From Butyrivibrio sp. (lineage in GTDB: Bacteria; Bacillota; Clostridia; Lachnospirales; Lachnospiraceae), in the NCBI GenBank assembly GCA_017470505.1, contig JAFUYO010000005.1, forward strand, positions 84,759 through 148,758: a stretch of 64,000 nucleotides of DNA, written 5' to 3'. This document shows, piece by piece, positions 1 to 9,847 of the stretch. Numbering within the stretch: the stretch's first letter is position 1; every line of letters starts with the position of its first letter. The notes below the pieces were generated by a model, which worked only from the letters and a program-made list of their open reading frames with translations, made no database searches and was not told the DNA's origin. The position numbers and the translations under genes are program-made.

Positions 1-1714
1 GGCAAATCCTACTTTTGGCTTTGTCGTTCCGGACAACAGGAGGATAACTGAGGATATCTTCATCCCTGTAGAGCACTCCAAGGGGGCGGTCACGGGAGAC
101 AAGGTCCTGCTCACCTTAACTGACTACGGAGATAAGAAAAAGAGGACAAAGCCGGAGGGAAAGGTCCTTCAGATAATAGGAAACATAAATGACCCCGGAG
201 TTGACATACTCTCCATTGTCATGGGCTATGATATCCCGTATGAGTTTCCCGAGAAGGTCATAAACCAGGCGAACAAATGCCCTGACAGGGTCAGTGAAGC
301 TGATATGTACGGAAGGGAGGACCTTCGCAGTGTCACTATGGTCACAATAGATGGAGAGGACGCCAAGGACCTGGACGATGCCGTTTCACTTAGCATTGAT
401 GAAAAGGGGCTCTACCACCTGGGAGTACACATTGCGGATGTTTCCAACTATGTGCAGGAGAGCTCAGCTCTTGACAGGGAAGCTCTAAAGCGCGGAACGA
501 GCGTCTACCTCGTTGACAGGGTCATACCAATGCTGCCGCACACTCTCTCGAACGGGATCTGCTCACTTAATCATGGCGAGGACAGACTCAGCCTGAGCTG
601 CCTTATGACGATTGACAAAAATGGCACTGTGGTGGACCACGACATCGTTGAATCTGTCATAAACGTAAACGAGAGGATGTCCTACACAGACGTTGCAAAG
701 ATCTTAGAGGACAGGGATGAAGAGGTCACTAAGAGGTACAAAGATCTTGTTCCGATGTTTGAAGATATGGCAGAACTCTCAGGAATTCTCAGGAAAAAAC
801 GTGAGAGCAAGGGAGCAATTGATTTTGACTTTCCCGAATCAAAAATAATCCTTGATGAAAAGGGAGAAGTTATCGATATTGTTCCACATGAGAGAAATAC
901 AGCAACAAGGCTTATTGAGGACTTTATGCTTATAGCGAATGAGACGGTGGCAGAGCATTTTTACTACATGCAAAGTCCCTTTGTCTACAGGGTTCACGAA
1001 AAGCCTGACCCTGAGAAAATAACCTCTCTGTCGTCGTTTGTGAGGGGCTTTGGATACCACATAAAGACAGGCACAGATGGGCGTATTCATCCCATGGAGC
1101 TTCAGAAACTCCTCAAAAAGGTCAGGGATACCAAGGAGGAGGGCGTAATCAGCCGCATGGCACTTCGCAGTATGATGCAGGCGAGGTACTCAACTGAGTG
1201 CACAGGGCACTTCGGGCTCTCGTTTGATTTCTACTGTCACTTCACATCGCCCATCAGAAGATACCCGGATCTGCAGATCCACAGGATAATCAAGGACTAT
1301 ATCCGCGGCAGAATGAGTGACAGGAAACTCTCGCACTATGAGGAGATTCTCGATGAAGTGTGCAGGCACTCATCCGAGACAGAAAGACGCGCTGAGGAAG
1401 CGGAGCGCGAGACAGACAAGCTCAAAAAGGCGCAGTTCATGGAAAACCATATTGGAGAGATATTTGAAGGCATTGTCTCAGGTGCCTGTTCCTTTGGAAT
1501 GTATGTGGAGCTTGACAACAGCTGCGAGGGTCTTGTCAGGGCCGCAGACATGGAGGATGATTTTTATATTTTCGACGAACTAAACCTGCGGCTCATTGGA
1601 GAGATGACAAAAAAGGAGTATACTCTTGGTCAGAAGGTAAGGGTAAGGGTTTTGGGTGCAGACCGGCTGACAAAGACCATCGACTTCAGACTCTGCACGG
1701 ACGGTGAAGATTAA
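1..1714 (+). CDS. rnr: Ribonuclease R, 5'-truncated by window edge
   Basis: This is the 3'-to-5' processive exoribonuclease of the RNB family, which degrades structured RNA and works with tmRNA/SmpB on stalled mRNAs. The reading frame is open from base 2 with no start, so the gene begins before the window; residues upstream of the first ATG (221) continue the family sequence (a cold-shock-like stretch reading NPTFGFVVPDN). The RNB active-site motif DGEDAKDLDDAV lies near base 345, and a C-terminal S1 domain (GEIFEGIVSGACSFGMYVEL) lies near 1450-1560. The lysine-rich tail common in this family is short here. It is followed 30 bp later by smpB and then tmRNA, the classic clostridial order. Function is confident; the true start cannot be seen. 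Confidence 0.95.
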   Translation, partial: ANPTFGFVVPDNRRITEDIFIPVEHSKGAVTGDKVLLTLTDYGDKKKRTKPEGKVLQIIGNINDPGVDILSIVMGYDIPYEFPEKVINQANKCPDRVSEADMYGREDLRSVTMVTIDGEDAKDLDDAVSLSIDEKGLYHLGVHIADVSNYVQESSALDREALKRGTSVYLVDRVIPMLPHTLSNGICSLNHGEDRLSLSCLMTIDKNGTVVDHDIVESVINVNERMSYTDVAKILEDRDEEVTKRYKDLVPMFEDMAELSGILRKKRESKGAIDFDFPESKIILDEKGEVIDIVPHERNTATRLIEDFMLIANETVAEHFYYMQSPFVYRVHEKPDPEKITSLSSFVRGFGYHIKTGTDGRIHPMELQKLLKKVRDTKEEGVISRMALRSMMQARYSTECTGHFGLSFDFYCHFTSPIRRYPDLQIHRIIKDYIRGRMSDRKLSHYEEILDEVCRHSSETERRAEEAERETDKLKKAQFMENHIGEIFEGIVSGACSFGMYVELDNSCEGLVRAADMEDDFYIFDELNLRLIGEMTKKEYTLGQKVRVRVLGADRLTKTIDFRLCTDGED

Positions 1715-1744
1715 ACGTATTGATACGTATTTGGGATTAAAAAA

Positions 1745-2215
1745 ATGGGTGATAACAACACGGACAGAAAACTAATTGCAAATAACAAGAAGGCATACCA
1801 CGACTATTTTATCGAGGAGAAATATGAGGCGGGAATTGAGCTCTTTGGAACAGAGGTCAAGTCCATCCGCATGGGCAAGTGCAGCATCAAGGAATCCTGG
1901 ATAGATATCGATAACGGGCAGGCATATATCAAGGGTATGAACATCAGCCCCTATGAGAAGGGAAATATCTTTAACCGCGATCCCTTGAGGGTAAAAAGGC
2001 TCCTTCTCCACAAGGAGGAGATCAGGAAGCTTGACCAGCAGAAGATGGCTCTGGGGTACACATTAGTACCTCTAGAGGTTTACTTAAAGCGCGGGCGTGT
2101 CAAGGTTGAGATCGGCCTCGCAAAAGGTAAAAAGCTCTATGACAAGAGGGCTGCCATGGTCAAAAAGGACCAGCAGAGAGAGGCTGCAAGGGAGTTCAGA
2201 CAGAGCTTTAAGTGA
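1745..2215 (+). CDS. smpB: SsrA-binding protein SmpB
   Basis: SmpB is a small RNA-binding protein that binds the tRNA-like part of tmRNA and delivers it to stalled ribosomes. The 156 aa length is typical. The N-terminal [20 protein letters not shown], the [10 protein letters not shown] segment, and the basic C-terminal tail with the [12 protein letters not shown] segment are family hallmarks. It sits between rnr and the tmRNA gene, so binding protein, RNA and nuclease of trans-translation are adjacent. The ribosome-binding site before ATG 1745 is weak (GGGATTAAAAAA), and it may be translated from an rnr transcript. Confidence 0.97.
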   Translation: MGDNNTDRKLIANNKKAYHDYFIEEKYEAGIELFGTEVKSIRMGKCSIKESWIDIDNGQAYIKGMNISPYEKGNIFNRDPLRVKRLLLHKEEIRKLDQQKMALGYTLVPLEVYLKRGRVKVEIGLAKGKKLYDKRAAMVKKDQQREAAREFRQSFK

Positions 2216-2244
2216 TGATCTCCCAAAAATAAACCTCAGGGTTA

Positions 2245-2273
2245 TTGATTTATGCTGATAATACCGATATACT
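2245..2273 (+). promoter_or_regulatory. Sigma-70-type promoter of the tmRNA gene
   Basis: TTGATT (2245-2250), a 17-bp spacer and TATACT (2268-2273) match the housekeeping consensus well. The predicted start near 2280 lies about 13 nt before the mature tmRNA 5' end, leaving a short leader for RNase P to remove. It shows that ssrA can be expressed independently of smpB. Confidence 0.7.
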
Positions 2274-2292
2274 AAGGGGGCAAACTAAATAA

Positions 2293-2645
2293 GGGTTAGT
2301 AAAGGTTTCGACAGGGATTTTGAAGCTGGAGAAGCTATCCGCAGGACGGTGCGTCAAACCTCAAATTAAAATTAAACGCTGAAGATAATTTAGCATTCGC
2401 TGCCTAAGTGCAGCCCGTGGACCCGTGTACACCTACATACACGGCAATCCGCGTCAAACTTTGTAGGAAACGACATATCTTAAGCTTTGCGGGTATGGTC
2501 GTATCATGAAGCTACCAAATACCTTTGGTTGTCAATTTCCGGAGGTACGAGGGAACAGGAGTTTAGAGCTCCGGAATAATTGACTATGATAGTAGAAGGA
2601 CAGGGGATGAATTTTTGGACGCGGGTTCGACTCCCGCCTAATCCA
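2293..2645 (+). ncRNA. ssrA: tmRNA (SsrA)
   Basis: Transfer-messenger RNA rescues stalled ribosomes and adds a degradation tag. The acceptor stem is GGGTTAG (2293-2299) paired with CTAATCC (2638-2644), followed by discriminator A2645. The conserved GGTTTCGACAGGG follows the 5' end, and the T-arm reads GCGGGTTCGACTCCCGC. The tag frame at 2378-2407 encodes AEDNLAFAA then TAA; one more in-frame Asn codon (2375) may precede it, so the resume codon is not fixed from sequence alone. The gene continues ACTCA, so the 3' CCA is not encoded and must be added after transcription. Confidence 0.96.
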
Positions 2646-2689
2646 CTCATGTTAACACTTTTTCGTGAATTAATATTCTTGTAGAAAAT

Positions 2690-2716
2690 AGCAGGGAATA
2701 ATCTCTGCTGTTTTTG
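2690..2716 (+). terminator. Rho-independent terminator after tmRNA
   Basis: An 8-bp stem AGCAGGGA/TCTCTGCT (2690-2697 with 2702-2709, one G-T pair) closes a 4-nt loop and is followed by GTTTTTG. Confidence 0.8.
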
Positions 2717-2768
2717 TATTTGCAGGGGGAGATTGATTTTTTATGAGCGAAAAACTTAATTTCAGCTG

Positions 2769-2796
2769 TGACTATACATCCGACCGGGCATAGTCA
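2769..2796. repeat. Short inverted repeat upstream of nucleotidase gene
   Basis: TGACTAT (2769-2775) and ATAGTCA (2790-2796) form a 7-bp inverted repeat 35 bp before the next start codon. It could be an operator or a leader hairpin; nothing decides which. Confidence 0.35.
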
Positions 2797-2830
2797 GATA
2801 TAAACAAGTGTTTATAGAGGAGGAACCCTC

Positions 2831-3433
2831 ATGAATAAGAATATATACGTTGACTTTGATGACTGCCTGTGTGAGACGGCAAAGAGCTTTTCAAAGCTTG
2901 TCGCTGATATGTTCGGCAAAAACGTCCCGTACGAAGATATTAAGTACTTTGATCTGAAGAGGTCTTTTAACCTGACAGATGAGCAGTACGATGAGATGAT
3001 GATAGAGGGACACACGGAAAAAGTGCTCTTGTCCTATGAGGAGACCCCGGGGGCATCTGATACATTAAGGGGCTGGATGGCTCAGGGGCACAGCGTATCA
3101 GTGATAACAGGGCGGCCTGACAGCGCATACGTTGCGTCCAGAAAATGGCTCGATGAGCACGGGCTGGGAGAAGCAAGGCTCTATTGCCTCAATAAATACG
3201 GCAGGGACAGTTTCATAAAGAACAGTGAGTTTAACTTGGAGCTCGAGGATTATTACAGGATGAATTTTGACATAGCTGTTGAAGATTCTCCCTCGGCATT
3301 TAAGTATTTTGATCATCTGAAAGATGTTAAGGTAATGGTATTTAACAGGCCGTGGAATGAAGAGAGTGCGCTCCCGGGAGATAACTATTGCAGGTGCTTG
3401 TCCTGGACAGAAATCAAAAACAAAGCATTTTAA
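2831..3433 (+). CDS. 5'(3')-deoxyribonucleotidase-like HAD phosphatase (NT5C type)
   Basis: A 200 aa protein of the haloacid dehalogenase superfamily, probably dephosphorylating nucleoside monophosphates. HAD motif I is VDFDDCL at residues 7-13 (nucleophile Asp8, acid Asp10), motif II is VITGRP, and the acidic motif IV is AVEDSPSA in the C-terminal third; this arrangement matches the NT5C-type family. A strong Shine-Dalgarno (GAGGAGG) precedes ATG 2831. It is followed 22 bp later by proB, probably on one transcript, with no obvious metabolic link. Exact substrate is unknown. Confidence 0.8.
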   Translation: MNKNIYVDFDDCLCETAKSFSKLVADMFGKNVPYEDIKYFDLKRSFNLTDEQYDEMMIEGHTEKVLLSYEETPGASDTLRGWMAQGHSVSVITGRPDSAYVASRKWLDEHGLGEARLYCLNKYGRDSFIKNSEFNLELEDYYRMNFDIAVEDSPSAFKYFDHLKDVKVMVFNRPWNEESALPGDNYCRCLSWTEIKNKAF

Positions 3434-3455
3434 ATAAACACATAAGGGGAGAGAG

Positions 3456-4250
3456 ATGGGAGTCAGTAAAAAGAGGATTGTTGTAAAGGTTGGAACGAGC
3501 ACCATAACAAATGAGTCGGGAAATATCGACATCAGGTCTCTTGACCATTTGTGCCGCGCCCTTTCGGGAGTTGAGAATCTGGGATATGACCTCGTGCTTG
3601 TTTCATCGGGCGCAATTGCGGTAGGAGCAGGCAAGATGAGACTGAAGCAGAAGCCTCAGGAGATCAGGATGAAGCAGGCCGCAGCGGCAGTTGGGCAGAC
3701 TCACCTCATGCATCTGTACGACAGATTCTTTGGCGAGTACGGCAGGATGGTAGGCCAGATTCTTCTTGATAACGGTGATATCACAGACCCTGTCAGGAGC
3801 GAGAATTTAAAGAATACCTTTGATGCTCTTTTGGAGAATCACATTATTCCGATCGTAAATGAGAACGACTCCGTCAGCCACGCCGAGATCGAGTCAGAGA
3901 AAAAGCTCTTTTCCGACAACGATATGTTATCTGCGGTTGTTGCCGTTTTCTGCAACGCCTGCAAGCTCATAATATTCTCTGATATTGACGGACTCTATGA
4001 CGGCAATCCGCAGACCAACCCGGACGCTAAGATAATCAGCAGGGTAGAGGAGATAACGGAGGAACTTAAATCCGTCGCATCAGGCTCCGGATCGAACAGG
4101 GGAACCGGCGGCATGATCACCAAGCTCGAGGCGGCAGAGCTCGCGACAAACCACGGGATAGACGTACTTATCACAAACGGCAAAAACCCGGAGAAGCTCT
4201 ATGACATCATAGACAAGAAGAAGGTCGGGACACTCTTTGTCGCCAAATAA
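3456..4250 (+). CDS. proB: Glutamate 5-kinase
   Basis: It catalyses the first step of proline synthesis, the ATP-dependent phosphorylation of glutamate. It is an amino-acid kinase-fold protein: KVGTSTITNE near the N-terminus, LVSSGAIAVGAGK for the substrate loop, and FSDIDGLYDGNP and GTGGMITKLEAA as nucleotide-site motifs. At 264 aa it is the short form and lacks the C-terminal PUA domain of the E. coli type enzyme. The partner proA is not adjacent but about 28 kb away (32315). A GGGGAGAGAG Shine-Dalgarno precedes the ATG. Confidence 0.95.
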   Translation: MGVSKKRIVVKVGTSTITNESGNIDIRSLDHLCRALSGVENLGYDLVLVSSGAIAVGAGKMRLKQKPQEIRMKQAAAAVGQTHLMHLYDRFFGEYGRMVGQILLDNGDITDPVRSENLKNTFDALLENHIIPIVNENDSVSHAEIESEKKLFSDNDMLSAVVAVFCNACKLIIFSDIDGLYDGNPQTNPDAKIISRVEEITEELKSVASGSGSNRGTGGMITKLEAAELATNHGIDVLITNGKNPEKLYDIIDKKKVGTLFVAK

Positions 4251-4267
4251 AGAAAAATGATCGCACA

Positions 4268-4302
4268 AAAAAGCAGCCTGTAAGTAATCAGGCTGCTTTT
4301 GT
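4268..4302. terminator. Bidirectional terminator between proB and the minus-strand gene
   Basis: A 9-bp perfect stem AGCAGCCTG/CAGGCTGCT (4272-4280 with 4289-4297) has an A-tract before and a T-tract after it, so it can serve both converging genes. Confidence 0.85.
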
Positions 4303-4328
4303 CTTAATTCCTGCTACTTGAAAAGCAC

Positions 4329-4898
4329 TCAGGGATTTTCGTGGTATTTGTCGTAGAGCTCTGCGAGGTATGTCTTGACGATCTGTATGTTTGACATCTT
4401 ACGAAGATCTGCATTTCCCATCATGACAGAAATCTCATCAGCAAGAAGGAGCATGTTGAAGATCTTGAGCTTGAACTCATCTCTTGTAAGAGCATCAACA
4501 TTGATCTCCATAAGAGGAGCGCCCAGCTTCATCGTTATGTTCTCGTCAGCAATACCTGTCATGACCATGCGCGACTCGGGGTCAAAGTTGACATAGAGGA
4601 TGAGCTGTTCCTTCTCAAACTTTTTGAGAGAAGTGGGAGTCTGGTGTGAGAGCTCCATCCACTCGTAGAGATCGGCTTCATCAGGATTCATGAGGTATCT
4701 GGTGAGCTCTTCCCTGTGCTTGTCAACATACTGCATATATTTGCTGGCGTTAGGTCCTGTGTAAGAAAGATCAACCTTGACGCCGTTATCGGTCTTGACC
4801 AGACGGCATTTCTCAGCAACCTCCTTGATCTTCAAGGAAGTTTCCGTGTTGCCGATCATCTTAAAAGTACCGGTTTCCAATTCCTGTCTAAATTCCAT
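4329..4898 (-). CDS. Conserved hypothetical protein, about 189 aa
   Basis: The family is not recognised with certainty. The protein is soluble, with no signal peptide or membrane segment. The start is set at the ATG whose complement is 4896-4898, because AAGGAG lies 6 nt upstream of it; the longer frame to 4925 has no ribosome site. The middle contains LSYTGPNASKYMQYVDKHRE, the C-terminus DLRKMSNIQIVKTYLAELYDKYHENP. It is a single gene with its own extended -10 promoter, divergent from ftsK and convergent with proB. Confidence 0.7.
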   Translation of the reverse strand: MEFRQELETGTFKMIGNTETSLKIKEVAEKCRLVKTDNGVKVDLSYTGPNASKYMQYVDKHREELTRYLMNPDEADLYEWMELSHQTPTSLKKFEKEQLILYVNFDPESRMVMTGIADENITMKLGAPLMEINVDALTRDEFKLKIFNMLLLADEISVMMGNADLRKMSNIQIVKTYLAELYDKYHENP

Positions 4899-4943
4899 TA
4901 CTATCTCCTTCATATGTTTATGCATGAATATTAAATCAGTGTT

Positions 4944-4952
4944 AGTATAGCA
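4944..4952 (-). promoter_or_regulatory. Extended -10 promoter for the minus-strand hypothetical gene
   Basis: On the minus strand the sequence reads TGCTATACT, an extended -10 element, placing the start of transcription about 40 nt before ATG 4898. No clear -35 is seen, as is usual for extended -10 promoters. Confidence 0.5.
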
Positions 4953-5022
4953 TAAAGGGTTTAAAAATGATATACTAACTAGGTTGAATTATTATATATA
5001 AAGTTTTTGTGACGGGGAAGAA

Positions 5023-8000
5023 ATGGCTACAAATAATAGGGGAAATTCTGGAAGAAAGACTACAGCAAGGAGTACTTCTTCATCTAAAACCAGGTCTGCC
5101 AGGACCAGAAATGTCCAGGAGGAAGAGCTTGACTACTCTTTGAGGAGTGAACTGGTCATCATTGGTATGGTGGCGCTGACTGTTTTTTTATTCCTGTGTA
5201 ATTTTGGCATATGCGGAGCATTTGGAAACGCTGTGAGCAGCGTCCTTTTTGGGCTGTTCGGCTTTACTGCCTATGTGGCGCCTCTTGTTGCGCTTCTCTC
5301 GGTGGCAGTGGGAGTTGCAAACTTCGGATCGAGTGCCTCAAAGCGAAAGATAATATCGGGACTTGTGATCTTTTTTATCGTGGGAATGGTGGCTGAGCTG
5401 CTCAGCGGAAGACCACAGGCGGCTTCATCCTACGACATCGGTGGGATTTTTGCGGGTGCCAGCACGCAGAGGAACGGAGGCGGAATATTTGCCGGGTCAC
5501 TGGCTTATTTTTCCTACAAGCTCTTATCGCTTGTCGGGACGGTACTTGTTCTTCTGGTTGCAGGAATAGTTGCAATAGTCGTGTTCACGCAGCACTCCTT
5601 CGTGGGCGGTCTTAAGATGGGCGGAATAAGGCTCCTTGAAAAGACCAGGGAGGAAGCCGACAACTACAGGGATTATGCGGAAAGACGCCGCGAAAAGATG
5701 GAGCAGCGCAGGGCAGAGATTGAGAGGGAGAGGCAGCTCGCCATCGAACAGAAAGAGGATGAGAAGATCCTCCGCATGGAAAAGAAGGTGAGCGGAGTCA
5801 TGATCGACACCGCCCTCGACAAGGAGAAGGAAGCGGAAGCTGTATCCGATGAGCTCAGCGAGATGCGCGATGAAAAGAAAAATGACAGGAATCTCTTTAT
5901 CCCTGATGAGGACGAGTTCCACGACGACATACATGAGATCACGCTGAAGGATGAGGCAGACAGGGCAATCCGTGCGATTGAGGGCGCAGAAAGCTATGAG
6001 GAAGAGTCTGATAAGGAGTATGAAGAGGAGCCAGGTTACGGATCTGACCTTGAAGTCAGGGCACATGCCATAGTTAACCCGGAGCCTGATGCAAGAATAC
6101 AAACGTTGAGAGATCCTGGTGTTGTTCGAAAATCGGTTTCAAGGTATGAGGATGAGCCGGGATATGAGATGGGGCCGCGCTCCAATGAAGCTGCCCCTTC
6201 TGAATATGCTACTGATATAGAATCTGATCCTTCATACGATCATGACGCTGAGAGAGAATACGAGCCTGAGTATCAGGATGAGCCCATACCTGATGAGGAG
6301 CCTGAGCACGGTTCAGTACAGGACTACGAGCCGGCGCCTGTTCCTTCGCCTTCATCAGATGGGAGAGATACATCACTTCAGAGGCTTGTCGCAAGGGCAA
6401 CAGATGAGTTTGAAGATGAAGATATCCTCCCTGATGTACCTGTGCACGCAGAGCACTTAGGAAACGGCATGAACGGCGACTACGTCATTCACGCACAGGA
6501 TCACATCTCGAGGAGCACCTCGGGAAGCACCGCAATAAACGGTGCGGCTCCTGCAATAAGCAGCACTCCCGGGCCGCACACAACATCGCCCGGAATGGAA
6601 AAGGCAATAGAGCAGCACAAAAAGGCTGTTCCTAAGAAATATATTTTCCCTCCGCTTGACCTTTTGGAGAAGGGCAAAAAGAACAAGAACAATGACTCTG
6701 AGAGAACCCTTAAAGAGACTGCCGTAAAGCTGCAGGAGACTCTTAAGACCTTCGGCGTCAATGTCACTGTCACAGATATCAGCCAGGGACCTGCTGTCAC
6801 AAGGTTTGAGCTTCAGCCTGAGGCAGGCGTGAGGGTTAACAAGATTGTCGGGTTATCAGACGATATCAAGATGAACCTCGCTGCGAGTGATATCAGGATT
6901 GAGGCGCCCATTCCGGGTAAGGCGGCAGTCGGAATCGAGGTTCCCAACAAGGAGAACCAGGCCGTTGCCTTAAGGGATCTATTTGAGTCGGATGAGTATC
7001 AGAATTTCTCGTCGCGACTTGCCTTTGCGGTAGGTAAGGATATTGCGGGCAAGACCGTCGTGACTGATATTGCCAAGATGCCTCACCTTCTGATCGCCGG
7101 CGCCACAGGTTCAGGTAAGTCAGTATGTATCAACACGATCATAATGAGCCTTATCTACAAATCAGATCCCAAGGACGTACAGATGATCATGATCGATCCC
7201 AAGATAGTTGAGCTCTCTGTCTATAACGGGATACCGCATCTGATGATCCCTGTAGTGACGGATCCCAAGAAGGCTGCAGCAGCGCTTAACTGGGCTGTGG
7301 CTGAGATGACGAACAGATACAAGAAGTTTGCAGAGACAGGAGTCAGGGACTTAAAGGGCTACAACAAGATGCTCATTGAGAAGAATGACCCGGATCAGCC
7401 GCCGCTTCCTCAGCTCGTTGTGATAGTGGACGAGCTTGCTGACCTCATGATGGTATCAGCCAAGGAAGTTGAGGATTCTATCTGCAGACTGACTCAGCTT
7501 GCCAGAGCTGCCGGTATCCATCTGATAATCGCAACGCAGCGTCCTTCGGTAGACGTCATCACCGGCCTCATCAAGGCCAATATGCCCAGCCGAATCGCCT
7601 TTGCGGTATCAAGCGGTGTCGATTCAAGGACGATCCTCGACATCACGGGCGCGGAGAAGCTCCTCGGAAAGGGCGATATGCTCTTTTACCCGCAGGGCTA
7701 CACTAAGCCCGCGCGCGTTCAGGGTGCGTTTGTTTCAGACAAGGAAGTGCAGGCAGTAACCGACTTTTTGCGAAATCAGGGGATTGACTCCTCCTACGGT
7801 GCGAACATAGAGGAGCAGATAAACAGTATGCAGGGCCAGTCGGGCGGTGATGCAGGTGCATCTTCCGGCGGCGATTCGGGCTCTGATATGGATGAGTACT
7901 TTGTTCAGGCAGGGAACATTATAATAGAGAGTCAGAAGGCATCAATCGGAATGCTGCAACGAAAATTCAAGATCGGCTTTAACAGGGCGGCCAGGATAAT

Positions 8001-8109
8001 GGATCAGCTCTGCGAAGCCGGAGTTGTGGGAGACGAGGAGGGAACCAAGCCCAGAAAAGTACTGATGACAAAGGCGGAGTTTGATGAGTTATTAGGTGGA
8101 GGAGAGTAA
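5023..8109 (+). CDS. ftsK: DNA translocase FtsK/SpoIIIE
   Basis: A septum-anchored hexameric motor that pumps DNA during division. At 1028 aa it has an N-terminal basic tail, four membrane segments (about residues 45-190), a long acidic linker rich in Glu, Pro, Tyr and Asp (about 300-480), the motor domain with Walker A GATGSGKS at 693-700 and Walker B VVIVDELADL near 800, and a C-terminal winged-helix gamma domain (MDEYFVQAGNIIIESQKA onward) that reads oriented sequence motifs. The linker contains recurring EDEPGYE-like units and is longer than in Bacillus SpoIIIE. No sporulation genes are seen nearby, so FtsK is the safer name. Its stop codon is immediately followed by the fhs start. Confidence 0.95.
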   Translation: MATNNRGNSGRKTTARSTSSSKTRSARTRNVQEEELDYSLRSELVIIGMVALTVFLFLCNFGICGAFGNAVSSVLFGLFGFTAYVAPLVALLSVAVGVANFGSSASKRKIISGLVIFFIVGMVAELLSGRPQAASSYDIGGIFAGASTQRNGGGIFAGSLAYFSYKLLSLVGTVLVLLVAGIVAIVVFTQHSFVGGLKMGGIRLLEKTREEADNYRDYAERRREKMEQRRAEIERERQLAIEQKEDEKILRMEKKVSGVMIDTALDKEKEAEAVSDELSEMRDEKKNDRNLFIPDEDEFHDDIHEITLKDEADRAIRAIEGAESYEEESDKEYEEEPGYGSDLEVRAHAIVNPEPDARIQTLRDPGVVRKSVSRYEDEPGYEMGPRSNEAAPSEYATDIESDPSYDHDAEREYEPEYQDEPIPDEEPEHGSVQDYEPAPVPSPSSDGRDTSLQRLVARATDEFEDEDILPDVPVHAEHLGNGMNGDYVIHAQDHISRSTSGSTAINGAAPAISSTPGPHTTSPGMEKAIEQHKKAVPKKYIFPPLDLLEKGKKNKNNDSERTLKETAVKLQETLKTFGVNVTVTDISQGPAVTRFELQPEAGVRVNKIVGLSDDIKMNLAASDIRIEAPIPGKAAVGIEVPNKENQAVALRDLFESDEYQNFSSRLAFAVGKDIAGKTVVTDIAKMPHLLIAGATGSGKSVCINTIIMSLIYKSDPKDVQMIMIDPKIVELSVYNGIPHLMIPVVTDPKKAAAALNWAVAEMTNRYKKFAETGVRDLKGYNKMLIEKNDPDQPPLPQLVVIVDELADLMMVSAKEVEDSICRLTQLARAAGIHLIIATQRPSVDVITGLIKANMPSRIAFAVSSGVDSRTILDITGAEKLLGKGDMLFYPQGYTKPARVQGAFVSDKEVQAVTDFLRNQGIDSSYGANIEEQINSMQGQSGGDAGASSGGDSGSDMDEYFVQAGNIIIESQKASIGMLQRKFKIGFNRAARIMDQLCEAGVVGDEEGTKPRKVLMTKAEFDELLGGGE

Positions 8110-9786
8110 ATGGCTGTAAAAAGTGATATCGAAATCGCACAGGAAGCAAAGATGCTTCACATCAGAGAGATCGCTAAGGAGCTTGGGATTACCGAAGATG
8201 ACCTTGAGTATTATGGCAGATACAAGGCGAAGCTGAGTGAGGAGTACCTCGAAAAGGTAAAAAACAACAAAAAAGGGAAACTTATTCTTGTGACAGCGAT
8301 AAACCCTACACCTGCGGGTGAGGGCAAGACTACGACAAGCGTCGGACTTGGAGATGCAATGAAAAGGCTTGGCTACAAGACTGTCATTGCGCTTCGTGAG
8401 CCATCACTCGGACCCTGCTTTGGTATAAAAGGCGGCGCAGCAGGGGGCGGATACGCGCAGGTTGTTCCCATGGAGGATCTGAATCTCCACTTTACGGGAG
8501 ATTTCCATGCGATAACATCTGCCAACAACCTTCTTGCAGCTCTTCTGGATAACCACATCCAGCAGGGCAATGAGCTGAACATAGATACAAGACAGATCAT
8601 ATGGAAAAGAGCTGAGGACATGAATGACAGGGCCCTTCGTAATATCGTTGTAGGGCTCGGTGCAAAGGCTGACGGTGTTCCGAGAGAGGACCACTTTGTA
8701 ATAACGGTTGCCTCCGAGATAATGGCAATTCTCTGTCTTGCAAGTGATATGAAGGATTTAAAAGAGAGACTCTCCAGGATCATTGTTGCTTACACAAGAG
8801 ATGGAGAACCTGTGACTGCAGGAGACCTCAAGGCTGTCGGGGCAATGGCAGCTCTTTTAAAGGATGCAATAAAGCCCAATCTTGTCCAGACACTTGAGCA
8901 CACACCGGTTATCGTACACGGCGGTCCCTTTGCGAATATTGCTCACGGCTGCAACTCGGTAAGGGCTACAAGAACAGCTCTTTCGATTTCGGATTACACT
9001 GTCACCGAGGCAGGCTTCGGCGCTGACCTTGGCGCTGAGAAGTTCCTTGATATCAAGTGCAGGATAGCAGGCCTTAAGCCAAATGCAGTCGTACTTGTCG
9101 CAACAGTCAGAGCGCTCAAGTACAACGGCGGCGTTCCGAAGGCTGAGCTTGGAGAAGAGAACCTAGATGCACTCAAAAAGGGAATCGTAAATCTTGAGAA
9201 GCACATTGAGAATATACAAAAATACGGAGTTCCGGTTGTCGTGACTCTCAACTCATTCCTGACAGATACAGATGCTGAGCTAAAATTTGTTAAGGAGTTC
9301 TGTGAAGGAAAGGGCTGCAGGTTTGCCCTGTCTGAGGTGTGGGCAAAAGGCGGAGAAGGCGGCGAAGCGCTCGCAAAGGCAGTTGTCGACACAATAGAGA
9401 ACATACCTTCAAATTATGCGCCTATCTATGAGGATGACTTATCCTTAAAGGACAAGATAACAAGGGTTGCGACCGAGATTTACGGCGCTGACGGAGTGAA
9501 TTTTGCCCCGTCAGCCTTAAAGCAGCTTCAGAAGATAGAGGACATGGGATTTGGAAAGATGCCTGTCTGCATGGCCAAGACCCAGTACTCACTCTCGGAT
9601 GACCCGAATCTCCTCGGAAGACCAAGGGACTACAAGATAACCGTCAGAGAGGTCTATGTATCTGCCGGTGCCGGCTTTGTTGTGGCACTTACGGGAACCA
9701 TAGTTACGATGCCGGGACTTCCCAAAAAACCCGCCGCATTTGATATTGATGTAAACGACGACGGAAAGATTGTAGGTCTCTTCTGA
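8110..9786 (+). CDS. fhs: Formate-tetrahydrofolate ligase
   Basis: ATP-dependent synthesis of 10-formyl-THF from formate and THF, used for purines, formyl-Met and acetogenesis-like one-carbon flow. The 558 aa length is typical. The P-loop-like [19 protein letters not shown] lies at about residues 67-85, and the family signature [14 protein letters not shown] follows. The ATG directly abuts the ftsK stop and its Shine-Dalgarno (GGTGGAGGAG) lies in the ftsK end, so the two are translationally coupled. Next comes folD, the following step of the pathway. Confidence 0.97.
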   Translation: MAVKSDIEIAQEAKMLHIREIAKELGITEDDLEYYGRYKAKLSEEYLEKVKNNKKGKLILVTAINPTPAGEGKTTTSVGLGDAMKRLGYKTVIALREPSLGPCFGIKGGAAGGGYAQVVPMEDLNLHFTGDFHAITSANNLLAALLDNHIQQGNELNIDTRQIIWKRAEDMNDRALRNIVVGLGAKADGVPREDHFVITVASEIMAILCLASDMKDLKERLSRIIVAYTRDGEPVTAGDLKAVGAMAALLKDAIKPNLVQTLEHTPVIVHGGPFANIAHGCNSVRATRTALSISDYTVTEAGFGADLGAEKFLDIKCRIAGLKPNAVVLVATVRALKYNGGVPKAELGEENLDALKKGIVNLEKHIENIQKYGVPVVVTLNSFLTDTDAELKFVKEFCEGKGCRFALSEVWAKGGEGGEALAKAVVDTIENIPSNYAPIYEDDLSLKDKITRVATEIYGADGVNFAPSALKQLQKIEDMGFGKMPVCMAKTQYSLSDDPNLLGRPRDYKITVREVYVSAGAGFVVALTGTIVTMPGLPKKPAAFDIDVNDDGKIVGLF

Positions 9787-9847
9787 GGAAAACGCTGATC
9801 AGTTCAGCAGTTTTACGGCAGTAATATAAAACTATCAGAGGATGAAT

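Noticed and set aside
3098-3634. Minus-strand open frame spanning the nucleotidase-proB junction
   Set aside because: Crosses two well-supported plus-strand genes and has no supporting features.
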